The notes beneath the pieces were generated by a model that was not told where the DNA came from, did no database searches, and saw only the letters and a program-made list of their open reading frames with translations. From Paenibacillus alvei (lineage in GTDB: Bacteria > Bacillota > Bacilli > Paenibacillales > NBRC-103111): DNA of 39,078 nucleotides. The stretch is taken from the NCBI GenBank assembly GCA_945881905.1, contig CAMCVV010000021.1:1-39078 (forward strand), in the 5' to 3' direction. Numbering within the stretch: position 1 is the stretch's first letter; each line of letters begins with the position of its first letter. A program made the position numbers and the translations under genes. Below, piece by piece: positions 7,166 through 14,192 of the stretch.

Positions 7166-8536
7166 TTGAGTAAATCAAACGTGAAGCAAGTTGAAGTAAC
7201 GGTACCGCATTTGGCTGAGAGTTTAGTTGAAGCAACAGTCGGCAAGTGGTTGAAACAGCCTGGGGATGATATCGAACAATACGAAGTCATTTGTGAGCTC
7301 ATGACTGAAAAAGTGAATACCGAAATGCCCTCGCCTGTAGAAGGCAAATTGATCCGCATCCTTGTAGCTGATGGACAAAGTGCTTTAGTAGGAGAAGCCT
7401 TATGTCTAATAGAAGTTACGTCAGTTGAGAACAGTGAAGTTGTTGCAGGACAATCTGCACATACGACTCGTGATACCCAGCCAGTGCTCAGCACAGTACC
7501 CTTAACCGGGAATCTTTCGCAAGCAGCAAGATACTCACCTGCGGTTTTACAGCTTGCGAATGAGCATCAGATTGAAATCAAGCAAGTAGTAGGTACAGGG
7601 ATGGGTGGAAGGATCACACGCAAAGATATCGAGCGTTATGTGGAACAATACCCTCGCGGCATCCAAGATCATGCCCCTACACGCATACAAAGCGACGAAA
7701 TAGTGAATTTTGAATCTGCATATCAGCAACTTGCAACGCCAACTTCAATATCAGTGGGTCCACTTCGATCAACAGGAATTCATTTATCAGTGAATCCTGC
7801 TACACCTTTACACGAAGCGGAATCTTCAATTCTTGGAGCTGCCGAAACGTTCCTCGATGTAACACCGATCCGAAGCACGATTGCGAGTCGAATGCGACAA
7901 AGTTTATCGGAAATTCCTCATGCATGGACGATCGTGGAAGTTGATGTGACGAATCTCGTTATCCTTCGTTCCAAAGTTAAAGATGAATTCGCTCGAAAAG
8001 AAGGCATTAATCTGACGTATCTGGCTTTCATGATTAAAGCTGTTGTCAATGCAATTAAAGACTATCCCATTATGAATTCCGTGTGGGCTGTCGATAAGAT
8101 CATTGTCAAAAGAGATATTAACATTTCGCTTGCTATAGGAACAGAGCAATCCGTGTATACGCCTGTGATCAAGAAAGCGGATCAGAAAAACATCGCAGGG
8201 CTAGCTAAAGAGATCGATGAACTGACGAAAAAAGCGCGTTCAAGCAAGCTCACTCTAGCAGATATGCAAGGTGGAACATTCACAGTCAATAATACAGGTG
8301 CGTTTGGTTCTATACTTTCCTATCCCATCATCAATTATCCACAAGCAGCGATTGTCACATTTGAATCTATCGTCAAGAGACCCGTCGTCATTCAAGACAT
8401 GATTGCAGTTCGCTCTATGGTTAATTTGTGCTTATCACTAGACCACCGTATTCTAGATGGTGTCATCTGCGGAAGATTCCTGCAACGAGTGAAAGAAAAT
8501 TTAGAAAGCTACAACCGAGACACGAAATTATATTAA
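7166..8536 (+). CDS. bkdB: Branched-chain 2-oxoacid dehydrogenase E2 (dihydrolipoyl acyltransferase)
   Basis: E2 core, which carries the acyl group on lipoyl-lysine and transfers it to CoA. It is 456 aa. The single lipoyl domain covers about residues 8-83, with the modified Lys49 in MTEKVNTEMPSP. The peripheral subunit-binding domain is at about 122-160 (YSPAVLQLANEH to RKDIERYV). The catalytic domain ends with DHRILDG (His427, Asp431). A linker rich in Ser, Thr and Ala joins them. I choose the TTG at 7166 because AGGAGGT at 7153-7159 is 6 nt upstream; an in-frame ATG at 7142 would contain that site. It ends the bkd cluster. The phosphotransbutyrylase, leucine dehydrogenase and butyrate kinase genes that accompany bkd in B. 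subtilis are absent here. Confidence 0.93.
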   Translation: MSKSNVKQVEVTVPHLAESLVEATVGKWLKQPGDDIEQYEVICELMTEKVNTEMPSPVEGKLIRILVADGQSALVGEALCLIEVTSVENSEVVAGQSAHTTRDTQPVLSTVPLTGNLSQAARYSPAVLQLANEHQIEIKQVVGTGMGGRITRKDIERYVEQYPRGIQDHAPTRIQSDEIVNFESAYQQLATPTSISVGPLRSTGIHLSVNPATPLHEAESSILGAAETFLDVTPIRSTIASRMRQSLSEIPHAWTIVEVDVTNLVILRSKVKDEFARKEGINLTYLAFMIKAVVNAIKDYPIMNSVWAVDKIIVKRDINISLAIGTEQSVYTPVIKKADQKNIAGLAKEIDELTKKARSSKLTLADMQGGTFTVNNTGAFGSILSYPIINYPQAAIVTFESIVKRPVVIQDMIAVRSMVNLCLSLDHRILDGVICGRFLQRVKENLESYNRDTKLY

Positions 8537-8560
8537 AATGAAATACAAACGAGATCAAAA

Positions 8561-8656
8561 TTAAAATAAACTAATCGTGAATAATAACGTAGACAATAAA
8601 ATCGAAATAATCATGATATAAATAACCATTTTGAACCACCATTTACTTTGTATCAT
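8561..8656 (-). CDS. prli42: Prli42-like stressosome-associated membrane miniprotein
   Basis: A 31-codon gene on the minus strand. It starts MIQSKWWFKMVIYIMIIS and ends with LLSTLLFTISLF: a short basic and aromatic N-terminus followed by one transmembrane helix. Length, charge pattern and the LST turn in the helix match Prli42, the membrane miniprotein that tethers the stressosome in Listeria and is conserved in Bacillales. AAGGAG lies 8 nt before the ATG on that strand, which supports translation. It sits between bkdB (convergent) and the PepT-like peptidase gene (divergent). Whether this organism has stressosome proteins cannot be seen here. The call rests on remembered family sequences, not a search. 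Confidence 0.75.
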   Translation of the reverse strand: MIQSKWWFKMVIYIMIISILLSTLLFTISLF

Positions 8657-8729
8657 CGCCAACACTCCTTCTACTCGATTGTATTGCTTCTACACCATTG
8701 TACCAAAACAACGAAAGAGAGGAAAGCAA

Positions 8730-9872
8730 ATGATTCAAAGAGATCGTCTCGTCGAACAGTTTTTGAAACTTGTGCAAATCGACAGCGAGTCGGGATTTGA
8801 ACAAGAAATAAGTCGTGAATTGCAAGTGATCTTTCGTCAATTGGGATTACACGTAATTGAAGATGATACAGCAATTCTTACAGGGCATGGTTCGGGGAAT
8901 CTGTGTTGTACATTAGCAGCAAATTCAGAGAATAAGGATATACTGCCGATTTTTTTTACGTGTCATATGGATACAGTGGCTCCGGGTAAAGGGATTAAGC
9001 CTCGAATTGGGGAAGATGGAATCATTCGGAGTGATGGCACAACGATACTAGCTAGCGATGATAAAGCAGGGATTGCTGCTCTTATTGAAGCGATTCAAGT
9101 AATTCAAGAGCAACAAATGATGCACGGTCTCATACAGTTGGTGATTACGGTAGGTGAAGAAGCGGGACTCAAGGGAGCTAGAGCCATGCATCGAGACCAA
9201 ATCAAAGCTGAATTGGGATATGCATTAGATTCGAACGGGGAAATAGGTCATATCGTAACAGTTGCTCCAGGGCGAGCGGAAATTTCGATAACATTTTTCG
9301 GGAAATCAGCACATGGCGGCGTCAATCCAGAAGATGGAATTAGTGCGATACAAATCGCAAGCAAAGCCGTTTCACGAATGCCACTCGGTCGAATAGATGC
9401 AGATACGACAGCGAACATTGGAAGCTTTTCGGGAATCGGACCACTCAATGTCGTGTGTGACAAAGTAGTGATTAAAGCGGAAGCTCGAAGCGTAAGCGCT
9501 CAGAAACTTGAAGCTCAAATTGAAGCAATGCGACAGTCGTGTAAGGAAGCTACTCTTCATTTGGGGACGACCTTTGAATTTTCATCGCAAGTGCTCTACC
9601 ATGCTTACCATCATAGTGATACCGCACCCGTCGTTCAATTAGCGATTGGTGCTATAGCAAGCTTAGGATTGTCAGCAGTTACATGCCACTCAGGTGGTGG
9701 GAGTGATGCACATATTTTCAATGGGTTGGGCATTCCTACTGTGAATCTCGCGATTGGTTACCGAGATATTCATACGGTTCGCGAGCACATCGCGGTATCT
9801 GATCTAATTAAAGCGACAGAACTCGTCGTTGCGATTGTTCAATCAGCAGCGAAATCGGTTCTTCATGTATAG
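8730..9872 (+). CDS. M20 family tripeptidase-like metallopeptidase
   Basis: A di-zinc exopeptidase of the PepT-like branch of M20/M25/M40 (YqjE in B. subtilis), expected to release N-terminal residues from short peptides in the cytosol. It is 380 aa. Metal-site motifs are visible: TCHMDTVAPGKG (His ligand and catalytic Asp), ASDDKAGIAAL (bridging Asp), GEEAGLKGA (catalytic and ligand Glu), and SGGGSDAHIFNGLGIP near the C-terminus. The dimerisation domain includes SAHGGVNPEDG. The ATG at 8730 follows AGAGAGGAAAG; the frame stays open further 5' but overlaps the divergent Prli42 gene and lacks a ribosome site. Its last 65 nt overlap the minus-strand mciZ-like gene. Confidence 0.88.
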   Translation: MIQRDRLVEQFLKLVQIDSESGFEQEISRELQVIFRQLGLHVIEDDTAILTGHGSGNLCCTLAANSENKDILPIFFTCHMDTVAPGKGIKPRIGEDGIIRSDGTTILASDDKAGIAALIEAIQVIQEQQMMHGLIQLVITVGEEAGLKGARAMHRDQIKAELGYALDSNGEIGHIVTVAPGRAEISITFFGKSAHGGVNPEDGISAIQIASKAVSRMPLGRIDADTTANIGSFSGIGPLNVVCDKVVIKAEARSVSAQKLEAQIEAMRQSCKEATLHLGTTFEFSSQVLYHAYHHSDTAPVVQLAIGAIASLGLSAVTCHSGGGSDAHIFNGLGIPTVNLAIGYRDIHTVREHIAVSDLIKATELVVAIVQSAAKSVLHV

Positions 9873-9990
9873 GCAGACGCTTTAGGTTTTGTTCTTCAAC
9901 ATGTTGTCTAAGTAGTTCTTGCAAGTGGGACATAATCTCAGAAGATGTGCCAATCAGACACATTCGATTTGTTGCGATATATGATTTCAT
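9808..9990 (-). CDS. mciZ: MciZ-like inhibitor of Z-ring formation (probable)
   Basis: A 60-aa product. Residues 1-40 resemble the 40-aa B. subtilis FtsZ inhibitor MciZ as I remember it: MKSYIATNRMCLIGTSSEIM here against MK...VVLVGKAWEIR there, followed by a helix with HLQELLRQ in the place of KLKEYGR. MciZ is made in the mother cell, caps FtsZ filaments and blocks division during sporulation. The position immediately upstream of nudF is also that of B. subtilis mciZ. A GGCAGGAA ribosome site lies about 7 nt before the ATG on the minus strand. Residues 41-60 have no counterpart in MciZ and are antisense to the 3' end of the peptidase gene. No clear sigma-E promoter was found. If it is not MciZ it is an unknown small basic protein. 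Confidence 0.6.
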   Translation of the reverse strand: MKSYIATNRMCLIGTSSEIMSHLQELLRQHVEEQNLKRLPIHEEPISLLIEQSQRRVLSL

Positions 9991-10020
9991 CTGTATTCCT
10001 GCCTTCTACACGTGATGTAT

Positions 10021-10049
10021 TTGGTGAACCAACCTGATATATGTATGAT
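10021..10049 (+). promoter_or_regulatory. Sigma-A type promoter for nudF
   Basis: TTGGTG at 10021-10026, a 17-nt spacer and TATGAT at 10044-10049, about 70 nt before the nudF start. The palindrome TTGGTGAACCAA (10021-10032) overlaps the -35 and could be an operator. Confidence 0.5.
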
Positions 10050-10119
10050 ATGATGGATGCAGACAAGTTATTCATCTGATGAAGAAAGTAGTCAAATTTT
10101 TCATATTGGAGGTCACTCG

Positions 10120-10683
10120 ATGCATAATCAAGCACCGCATAAATTCGAAGAAGTTACAGTGAGTACTCAACAAATATTCCAAGGTAGAATCATCTCCTTA
10201 CGTGTAGACCAAGTTGTTCTACCGAATGGACAACAGACAACAAGAGAAATCGTTAATCACCCTGGTGCAGTTGCTGTGATGGCATTTGTCGATCAGAAAT
10301 TACTTGTGGTAGAGCAATACCGCAAAGCACTTGAGAAATCACAAATCGAAATCCCTGCAGGAAAGCTTGATCCGGGTGAAGAACCCATAGATGCTGCATA
10401 TCGAGAACTTGAAGAAGAAACGGGATATCGCGCAGAGTCGCTCACATGGGTAACATCATTCTATACATCTCCAGGGTTTGCTGATGAAATCTTGCATCTG
10501 TATGTTGCGGAGCAATTATATCCAAGTAAGGCCCACCTTGACGAAGATGAGTTTTTGGAATGTCAATCTATTACACTTGAACAAGCAGAGCAATACATCG
10601 CCGAAGCGAAGATTAGTGATGCGAAAACAATCTTAGCGATATATGCTTGGAAATTACATGTAAGGACAGGCAAATTCTCCTAA
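10120..10683 (+). CDS. nudF: ADP-ribose pyrophosphatase (Nudix hydrolase)
   Basis: Hydrolyses ADP-ribose to AMP and ribose 5-phosphate with Mg2+. It is 187 aa. A complete Nudix box lies at residues 81-103, beginning GKLDPGEE and ending RELEEETGY, with the catalytic R-E-x-x-E-E pattern intact. The upstream strand with VNHPGAVAVMAF and the later SFYTSPGFADE are typical of the NudF subfamily. The ATG at 10120 follows TTGGAGGT at 10106-10113; an earlier in-frame ATG at 10057 lacks a ribosome site. The neighbours mciZ-like and spoIIM reproduce the Bacillus order. There is no clear terminator after it. Confidence 0.9.
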   Translation: MHNQAPHKFEEVTVSTQQIFQGRIISLRVDQVVLPNGQQTTREIVNHPGAVAVMAFVDQKLLVVEQYRKALEKSQIEIPAGKLDPGEEPIDAAYRELEEETGYRAESLTWVTSFYTSPGFADEILHLYVAEQLYPSKAHLDEDEFLECQSITLEQAEQYIAEAKISDAKTILAIYAWKLHVRTGKFS

Positions 10684-10760
10684 TGCGAGCCTAGTCAACT
10701 GAACACATCACGACTAAGGTTGTCGAGACGACTGATTTGATATGCGAGAGTGGGATTCTA

Positions 10761-10789
10761 TCATAATCCACATTCATTTCTCATATGCA
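10761..10789 (+). promoter_or_regulatory. Candidate sigma-E promoter for spoIIM
   Basis: TCATAAT (10761-10767) resembles the sigma-E -35, then 14 nt, then CATATGCA (10782-10789), which matches only the CATA half of the -10. spoIIM is a sigma-E gene in B. subtilis, so position and expectation agree, but the -10 is weak. Confidence 0.35.
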
Positions 10790-10839
10790 TGATCTGGTAG
10801 AACAGATTATGATGTGAAAATAAGGATGTGTATACAACA

Positions 10840-11469
10840 GTGAATCCCAAGATGAAGCAATATCTTCAAGAACATTGGTCATTATATGTGTTTGTAACGG
10901 TGCTTTTTTTGATTGGTGTGGGTTTCGGTGCTATATTGGTGAATGCATTGACATTAGAACAAAAGCAAGAACTAACTCGTCATCTGAGCATTTATTTGAA
11001 TGAATCTAGGCAAGGTACAACGGTAGATCCGATGCAACTATTTCAAGATGCACTCTCGTTTCATATCAAATGGACGGCTCTAATTTGGTTGTTTGGGCTT
11101 TCAATTATTGGCCTTCCGCTTATACTGGTTTTGGATTTCCTCAAAGGGGTATTTATTGGGTTCACGATCGGCTACTTGGTTATGCAAATGTCTTGGAATG
11201 GTATGTTATTCGCTCTCTTCACTGTTGTACCCCACAATCTCATCGTGATACCCGCACTTCTTATATGTAGTGTATCAGGTATCGCTTTTTCGATATCGAT
11301 GATCAAGAATCGACTGATGTATCGAAGAGGAACCGTTGTACAACCGTTTTTGAGATACACGGGCATTCTGCTCATCATGAGTGTGTTATTTGTAGGTGCT
11401 GCTTGGTGGGAAGGGTATCTCTCTCCAATTTCACTGAGATGGATTCTTCCTCAGTTAGATACCTTGTAG
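10840..11469 (+). CDS. spoIIM: SpoIIM, engulfment membrane protein
   Basis: Part of the SpoIID-SpoIIM-SpoIIP complex that drives septal thinning and engulfment in the mother cell. About 209 aa with five hydrophobic segments, including VFVTVLFLIGVGFGAILVNA, a pair in the middle around LIWLFGLSIIGLPLILVLDF and FIGFTIGYLVMQM, one near LIVIPALLICSVSGIAFSI, and a C-terminal one near GILLIMSVLFVGAAWWEGYL. This matches the B. subtilis protein of about 214 aa. The start is uncertain: GTG at 10840 lies 13 nt after AAGGA (10822-10826), whereas GTG at 10828 is in frame but almost touches that site. Located between nudF and fur as is usual in Bacillales. Confidence 0.87.
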   Translation: MNPKMKQYLQEHWSLYVFVTVLFLIGVGFGAILVNALTLEQKQELTRHLSIYLNESRQGTTVDPMQLFQDALSFHIKWTALIWLFGLSIIGLPLILVLDFLKGVFIGFTIGYLVMQMSWNGMLFALFTVVPHNLIVIPALLICSVSGIAFSISMIKNRLMYRRGTVVQPFLRYTGILLIMSVLFVGAAWWEGYLSPISLRWILPQLDTL

Positions 11470-11494
11470 CAATCTACGAAATGTCATTATTCGT

Positions 11495-11524
11495 TTGACT
11501 TTGTCGATAAAATCCTCATATAAT
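11495..11524 (+). promoter_or_regulatory. Sigma-A promoter for fur
   Basis: TTGACT at 11495-11500, an 18-nt spacer and a perfect TATAAT at 11519-11524, about 58 nt before the fur ATG. I saw no clean Fur or PerR operator across it. Confidence 0.65.
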
Positions 11525-11581
11525 AAAGATTGAATCTAGACCCATCTGACAAATCATTCATGCTTTGCGAGGGAGAGCGAT

Positions 11582-12046
11582 ATGGAATCCAAAATTGAGA
11601 GGATTAAGCAACAATTGCAATCTCAAGGCTATAAGTTGACCCCTCAACGTGAAGCGACAGTCAGAGTCTTGCTTGAGCATGAAGAAGACCATTTGAGTGC
11701 AGAAGATGTGTTTATGCTTGTCAGAGATAAAGCACCTGAGATTGGTTTAGCTACTGTCTATAGAACACTCGAACTTCTCAGTGATATTCATGTCCTCGAA
11801 AAAATGAATTTTGGGGATGGTGTCGCGAGATATGACCTGCGCAATGAAAGTTCACATCACCACCATCATCATTTGATTTGTATGAATTGCGGCACAGTTG
11901 ATGAAATTATGGAAGACTGGCTGGGAGCATTAGAAGAAAGGCTTTCACAAAGCTTCCAATTTGAAGTTGTTGATCATCGGCTTGATTTCCTTGGTATTTG
12001 TCATCGATGTAAAGAAATCCCGAGAAATGAAGGAAACTTATCCTGA
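11582..12046 (+). CDS. fur: Ferric uptake regulator family repressor
   Basis: Metal-dependent dimeric repressor, 154 aa. The N-terminal winged helix contains LTPQREATVRVLLE and the recognition helix region GLATVYRTLELL. The hinge GDGVARYDLR leads into the dimerisation domain. The structural zinc site is Cys100, Cys103 (CMNCG) with Cys140, Cys143 (CHRC). Metal-sensing histidines lie in an unbroken run of six, His92-97. The absence of the PerR signature cannot be judged firmly by eye, but length and the His-rich stretch favour Fur. A GAGGGAG ribosome site precedes the ATG. The DUF948 gene begins 25 nt after its stop, so the two are probably co-transcribed. Confidence 0.88.
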   Translation: MESKIERIKQQLQSQGYKLTPQREATVRVLLEHEEDHLSAEDVFMLVRDKAPEIGLATVYRTLELLSDIHVLEKMNFGDGVARYDLRNESSHHHHHHLICMNCGTVDEIMEDWLGALEERLSQSFQFEVVDHRLDFLGICHRCKEIPRNEGNLS

Positions 12047-12071
12047 GGAGCATAGAGAGAGAGGTGAGTTT

Positions 12072-12497
12072 GTGATCAACGAGATCAGTGTAGCGATCGT
12101 AGCCATAGCTTGTGTAGTTTTAATCATTTATCTTATTCTAGCATTACGCAAATTAACTGAACTCATCCAAAAAGCGAACCAAACCATGCAATTCATAGAA
12201 AAAAACTCTTCATCATTTGCAGAAGAAAGCTTAGAACTTCTGCGAAACTCGAAAGAAATTACACGTGATCTAAAAGAAAAGCTTGCATCACTAGACGCGG
12301 GATTCAGTTCTATTCGACAATCGGGTGAAGCGGCTAACGAGATTGCAACTTCAGTTAAGCAAGCATCGACTGCTGTAAGCCGAGTCATCAGCTCAACGAT
12401 CCACGCTGTAGAATCAAAAAGCAATAGCGCGGTGACAGATGTTCTACAAACCATTCCGCTATTGATAAATATCTGGAAAAAATTCAAATCAAAGTAA
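12072..12497 (+). CDS. DUF948 (YtxG-like) membrane protein
   Basis: A 141-aa protein with one N-terminal transmembrane helix (about 5-23, VAIVAIACVVLIIYLILAL) and a long cytoplasmic or peripheral helical part (about 25-110) with heptad-like repeats, consistent with a coiled coil. This is the layout of DUF948/YtxG proteins, which occur with YtxH in the general-stress ytxGHJ locus of B. subtilis. The GTG at 12072 follows GAGAGGTGAG at 12059-12068. It lies just downstream of fur and converges on ytxH, with a shared terminator between. The function is not known. Confidence 0.72.
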   Translation: MINEISVAIVAIACVVLIIYLILALRKLTELIQKANQTMQFIEKNSSSFAEESLELLRNSKEITRDLKEKLASLDAGFSSIRQSGEAANEIATSVKQASTAVSRVISSTIHAVESKSNSAVTDVLQTIPLLINIWKKFKSK

Positions 12498-12557
12498 GAA
12501 TGGACAACCTTCAAGCAATCATCCGTAGGTGAATATTCTGCAATATCATAGGGTCAT

Positions 12558-12600
12558 ACCAAAAAACAGTTACATGCGCTGGCATGAACTGTTTTTTGGT
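12558..12600. terminator. Bidirectional terminator between DUF948 and ytxH
   Basis: ACCAAAAAACAGTT (12558-12571) and AACTGTTTTTTGGT (12587-12600) are perfect 14-bp arms. Inner arms CATGC and GCATG extend the stem past one unpaired A to a GCTG loop. The A6 and T6 tracts in the arms serve as U-tracts for either strand, so it can end both convergent genes. Confidence 0.85.
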
Positions 12601-12629
12601 GATTTCGAGAATGTTGAATTGCCGACTGT

Positions 12630-12959
12630 TCAGTTGGATGCAGATGATTTAGTGTCTTCATTGGATTGTGTTTGTTTGATTTGTTCCAATAATTTCGCGG
12701 ATGATTCCATTGCTTCGTTGTATAATGCTTGTGCATTTTCAAGGAGTTCAGCTGTAGAATGTTCTTCATCATCAGCTGGTTTTTTCTTTAAATGGGCAAG
12801 CAGTTTTTCGCTTTTCAATTCGAGGTCCTGATAAGCTTGATACAAATCCTTACGAAACTCTGAACCGGTTTTGGGAGCAAAGATAAGTGCTGTAGCCGTA
12901 CCTACAATTCCTCCGATAATGATACCAGCAACAAATCCTGATGTTTTATCTTTTGACAT
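12630..12959 (-). CDS. YtxH domain protein
   Basis: A 109-aa protein. Near the N-terminus it has the typical YtxH glycine-rich membrane segment: GFVAGIIIGGIVGTATALIF followed by APKTGSEFRKDLYQ. The rest is a charged helical region rich in Glu, Lys and Gln. YtxH family members are small membrane-anchored stress-associated proteins of unclear function. The ATG at 12959 is chosen because GAGGGTGAT lies just upstream on the minus strand; an in-frame start five codons earlier is less well placed. It converges with the DUF948 gene, while in B. subtilis the two homologs are co-directional. Confidence 0.82.
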   Translation of the reverse strand: MSKDKTSGFVAGIIIGGIVGTATALIFAPKTGSEFRKDLYQAYQDLELKSEKLLAHLKKKPADDEEHSTAELLENAQALYNEAMESSAKLLEQIKQTQSNEDTKSSASN

Positions 12960-13072
12960 GTCAATCACCCTCAATTCTTAAAATAATAGCTTGTGAAATA
13001 CGTATATGCTTCACAAAGCAAATATATTTTGATGAATACAGTATAACATAATACAGAGGGTTATTTCATATT

Positions 13073-13102
13073 TTGACTGTCAAGATAAAAAAAGCGAATA
13101 AT
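13073..13102 (+). promoter_or_regulatory. Sigma-A promoter for xerD
   Basis: TTGACT at 13073-13078, an 18-nt spacer and AATAAT at 13097-13102, about 87 nt before the gene. The -35 is part of the palindrome TTGACTGTCAA (13073-13083), which could be a regulator site. Confidence 0.5.
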
Positions 13103-13188
13103 AAATATGTTAAATAGAGGAATTAAAAGGATATATGTGGAATAATTTACAACTAATCATAAATCTACAAGCAAAGGAGTTCAGGAAC

Positions 13189-14088
13189 ATGGTAAAAGGA
13201 AACCTGCAGTCCTTCATACAATACTTATCTAGTGAGCGCAAATTAGCTCATAGTACATTAGAGTCTTATGAGCGTGATATTTCAAAGTTTCTTGAGTACT
13301 TGCAATCAAGACATATTGTGGAAATTCAAGATAGCCGTAAACTCGATATTCGTGAGTATTTCGCCGAATTACAGAAATTAGGAAGAGCTACTGCTACTTT
13401 GTCTCGGTTTATGGTCTCCATTCGAGCGTATTATCAATATTTACTGCGAGAAAGATTGATAGAAATAGACCCTTCACTCCAAATTGAAATCCCCAAATTA
13501 GAAAAGAAATTCCCTCGTATTTTAACTGTACAAGAAGTAGAGCGCTTGCTAGAAACACCAAGATTAATCAGTCCAAGTGGCACAAGAGATAAAGCGATGT
13601 TAGAACTATTGTATGCAACAGGTATGCGCGTAACTGAACTTGTTTCCTTGAATATCGACGATCTTCATTTTGATACGGGGTATATTCGTTGTTTAGGTAA
13701 ATCAGATAAACAACGTATGATTCCAGTTAGTGATATTGCTATACGATGTTTATCACGGTATTTGCATGAAATGCGTCCTCAGATGCTTAAGCACAAAAGA
13801 GTACCTGATGCGCTATTTTTGAGTCATCTTGGTTTACGTATGACCCGACAAGGTTTTTGGAAAATTCTAAAACGTTACTCCAAAGAAGTTGGCATTTTGA
13901 AATCCATCACTCCGCATACTCTTCGTCATTCATTCGCTGCACATTTAGTCGATAACGGCGCAGATCTTCGATCAGTTCAAGAAATGCTCGGACACGCTGA
14001 TATTTCAACTACACAAATGTATATGCATATATCAAAACCACTGACGAAGGAAGTGTACCATCGGGCTCATCCGAGAGCAAGTTTGTGA
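13189..14088 (+). CDS. xerD: Site-specific tyrosine recombinase XerD
   Basis: Resolves chromosome dimers at dif together with a XerC-type partner. It is 299 aa, the standard XerD size. The SAM-like core-binding domain covers about 1-90. The catalytic domain has Arg147 in ATGMRVTELV, Lys171 in GKSDKQR, His243 and Arg246 in HTLRHSFAAHL, His269 in MLGHADI and the nucleophile Tyr278 in TTQMYMHIS; all six are intact. The ATG at 13189 follows AAAGGAG at 13173-13179; an earlier in-frame ATG at 13135 has no ribosome site. This is the housekeeping recombinase in its normal position before the nucleoside genes, not a mobile-element integrase. A terminator follows. Confidence 0.95.
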   Translation: MVKGNLQSFIQYLSSERKLAHSTLESYERDISKFLEYLQSRHIVEIQDSRKLDIREYFAELQKLGRATATLSRFMVSIRAYYQYLLRERLIEIDPSLQIEIPKLEKKFPRILTVQEVERLLETPRLISPSGTRDKAMLELLYATGMRVTELVSLNIDDLHFDTGYIRCLGKSDKQRMIPVSDIAIRCLSRYLHEMRPQMLKHKRVPDALFLSHLGLRMTRQGFWKILKRYSKEVGILKSITPHTLRHSFAAHLVDNGADLRSVQEMLGHADISTTQMYMHISKPLTKEVYHRAHPRASL

Positions 14089-14096
14089 GCCCACAC

Positions 14097-14127
14097 GTTC
14101 TCTTCGAATGGGAAGAGGACTTTTTTT
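14097..14127 (+). terminator. Rho-independent terminator after xerD
   Basis: GTTCTCTTC (14097-14105) pairs with GAAGAGGAC (14112-14120), with one G-U pair, and is followed by seven T. The T tract is reused as the start of the deoB promoter. Confidence 0.85.
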
Positions 14128-14154
14128 GCATTGAATTAACAAACATGCGATAAT
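14126..14154 (+). promoter_or_regulatory. Promoter for the nucleoside cluster
   Basis: TTGCAT (14126-14131), a 17-nt spacer and GATAAT (14149-14154), about 40 nt before deoB. Just downstream, CCTGT (14157-14161) and ACAGG (14169-14173) form an inverted repeat over the expected transcription start, a possible site for a nucleoside-responsive repressor. Confidence 0.5.
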
Positions 14155-14192
14155 TACCTGTATTCATCACAGGAACAAGATGGAGGTGTAGC

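Noticed and set aside
6973-7494. 173-codon minus-strand frame across bkdAB and bkdB
   Set aside because: Antisense to two clear genes, with a cysteine- and serine-rich composition typical of shadow frames.
9938-10135. 65-codon minus-strand frame before nudF
   Set aside because: Overlaps the nudF start region and the mciZ-like gene in another frame; no ribosome site.
10684-10760. Terminator after nudF
   Set aside because: The possible stem has bulges and no T tract.
12529-12831. 100-codon plus-strand frame
   Set aside because: Runs through the bidirectional terminator and antisense to ytxH; Ser/Cys-rich shadow.
13189-14088. Tyrosine recombinase as a sign of a mobile element
   Set aside because: Size, motifs and neighbours mark it as housekeeping XerD; no attachment repeats or cargo are present.
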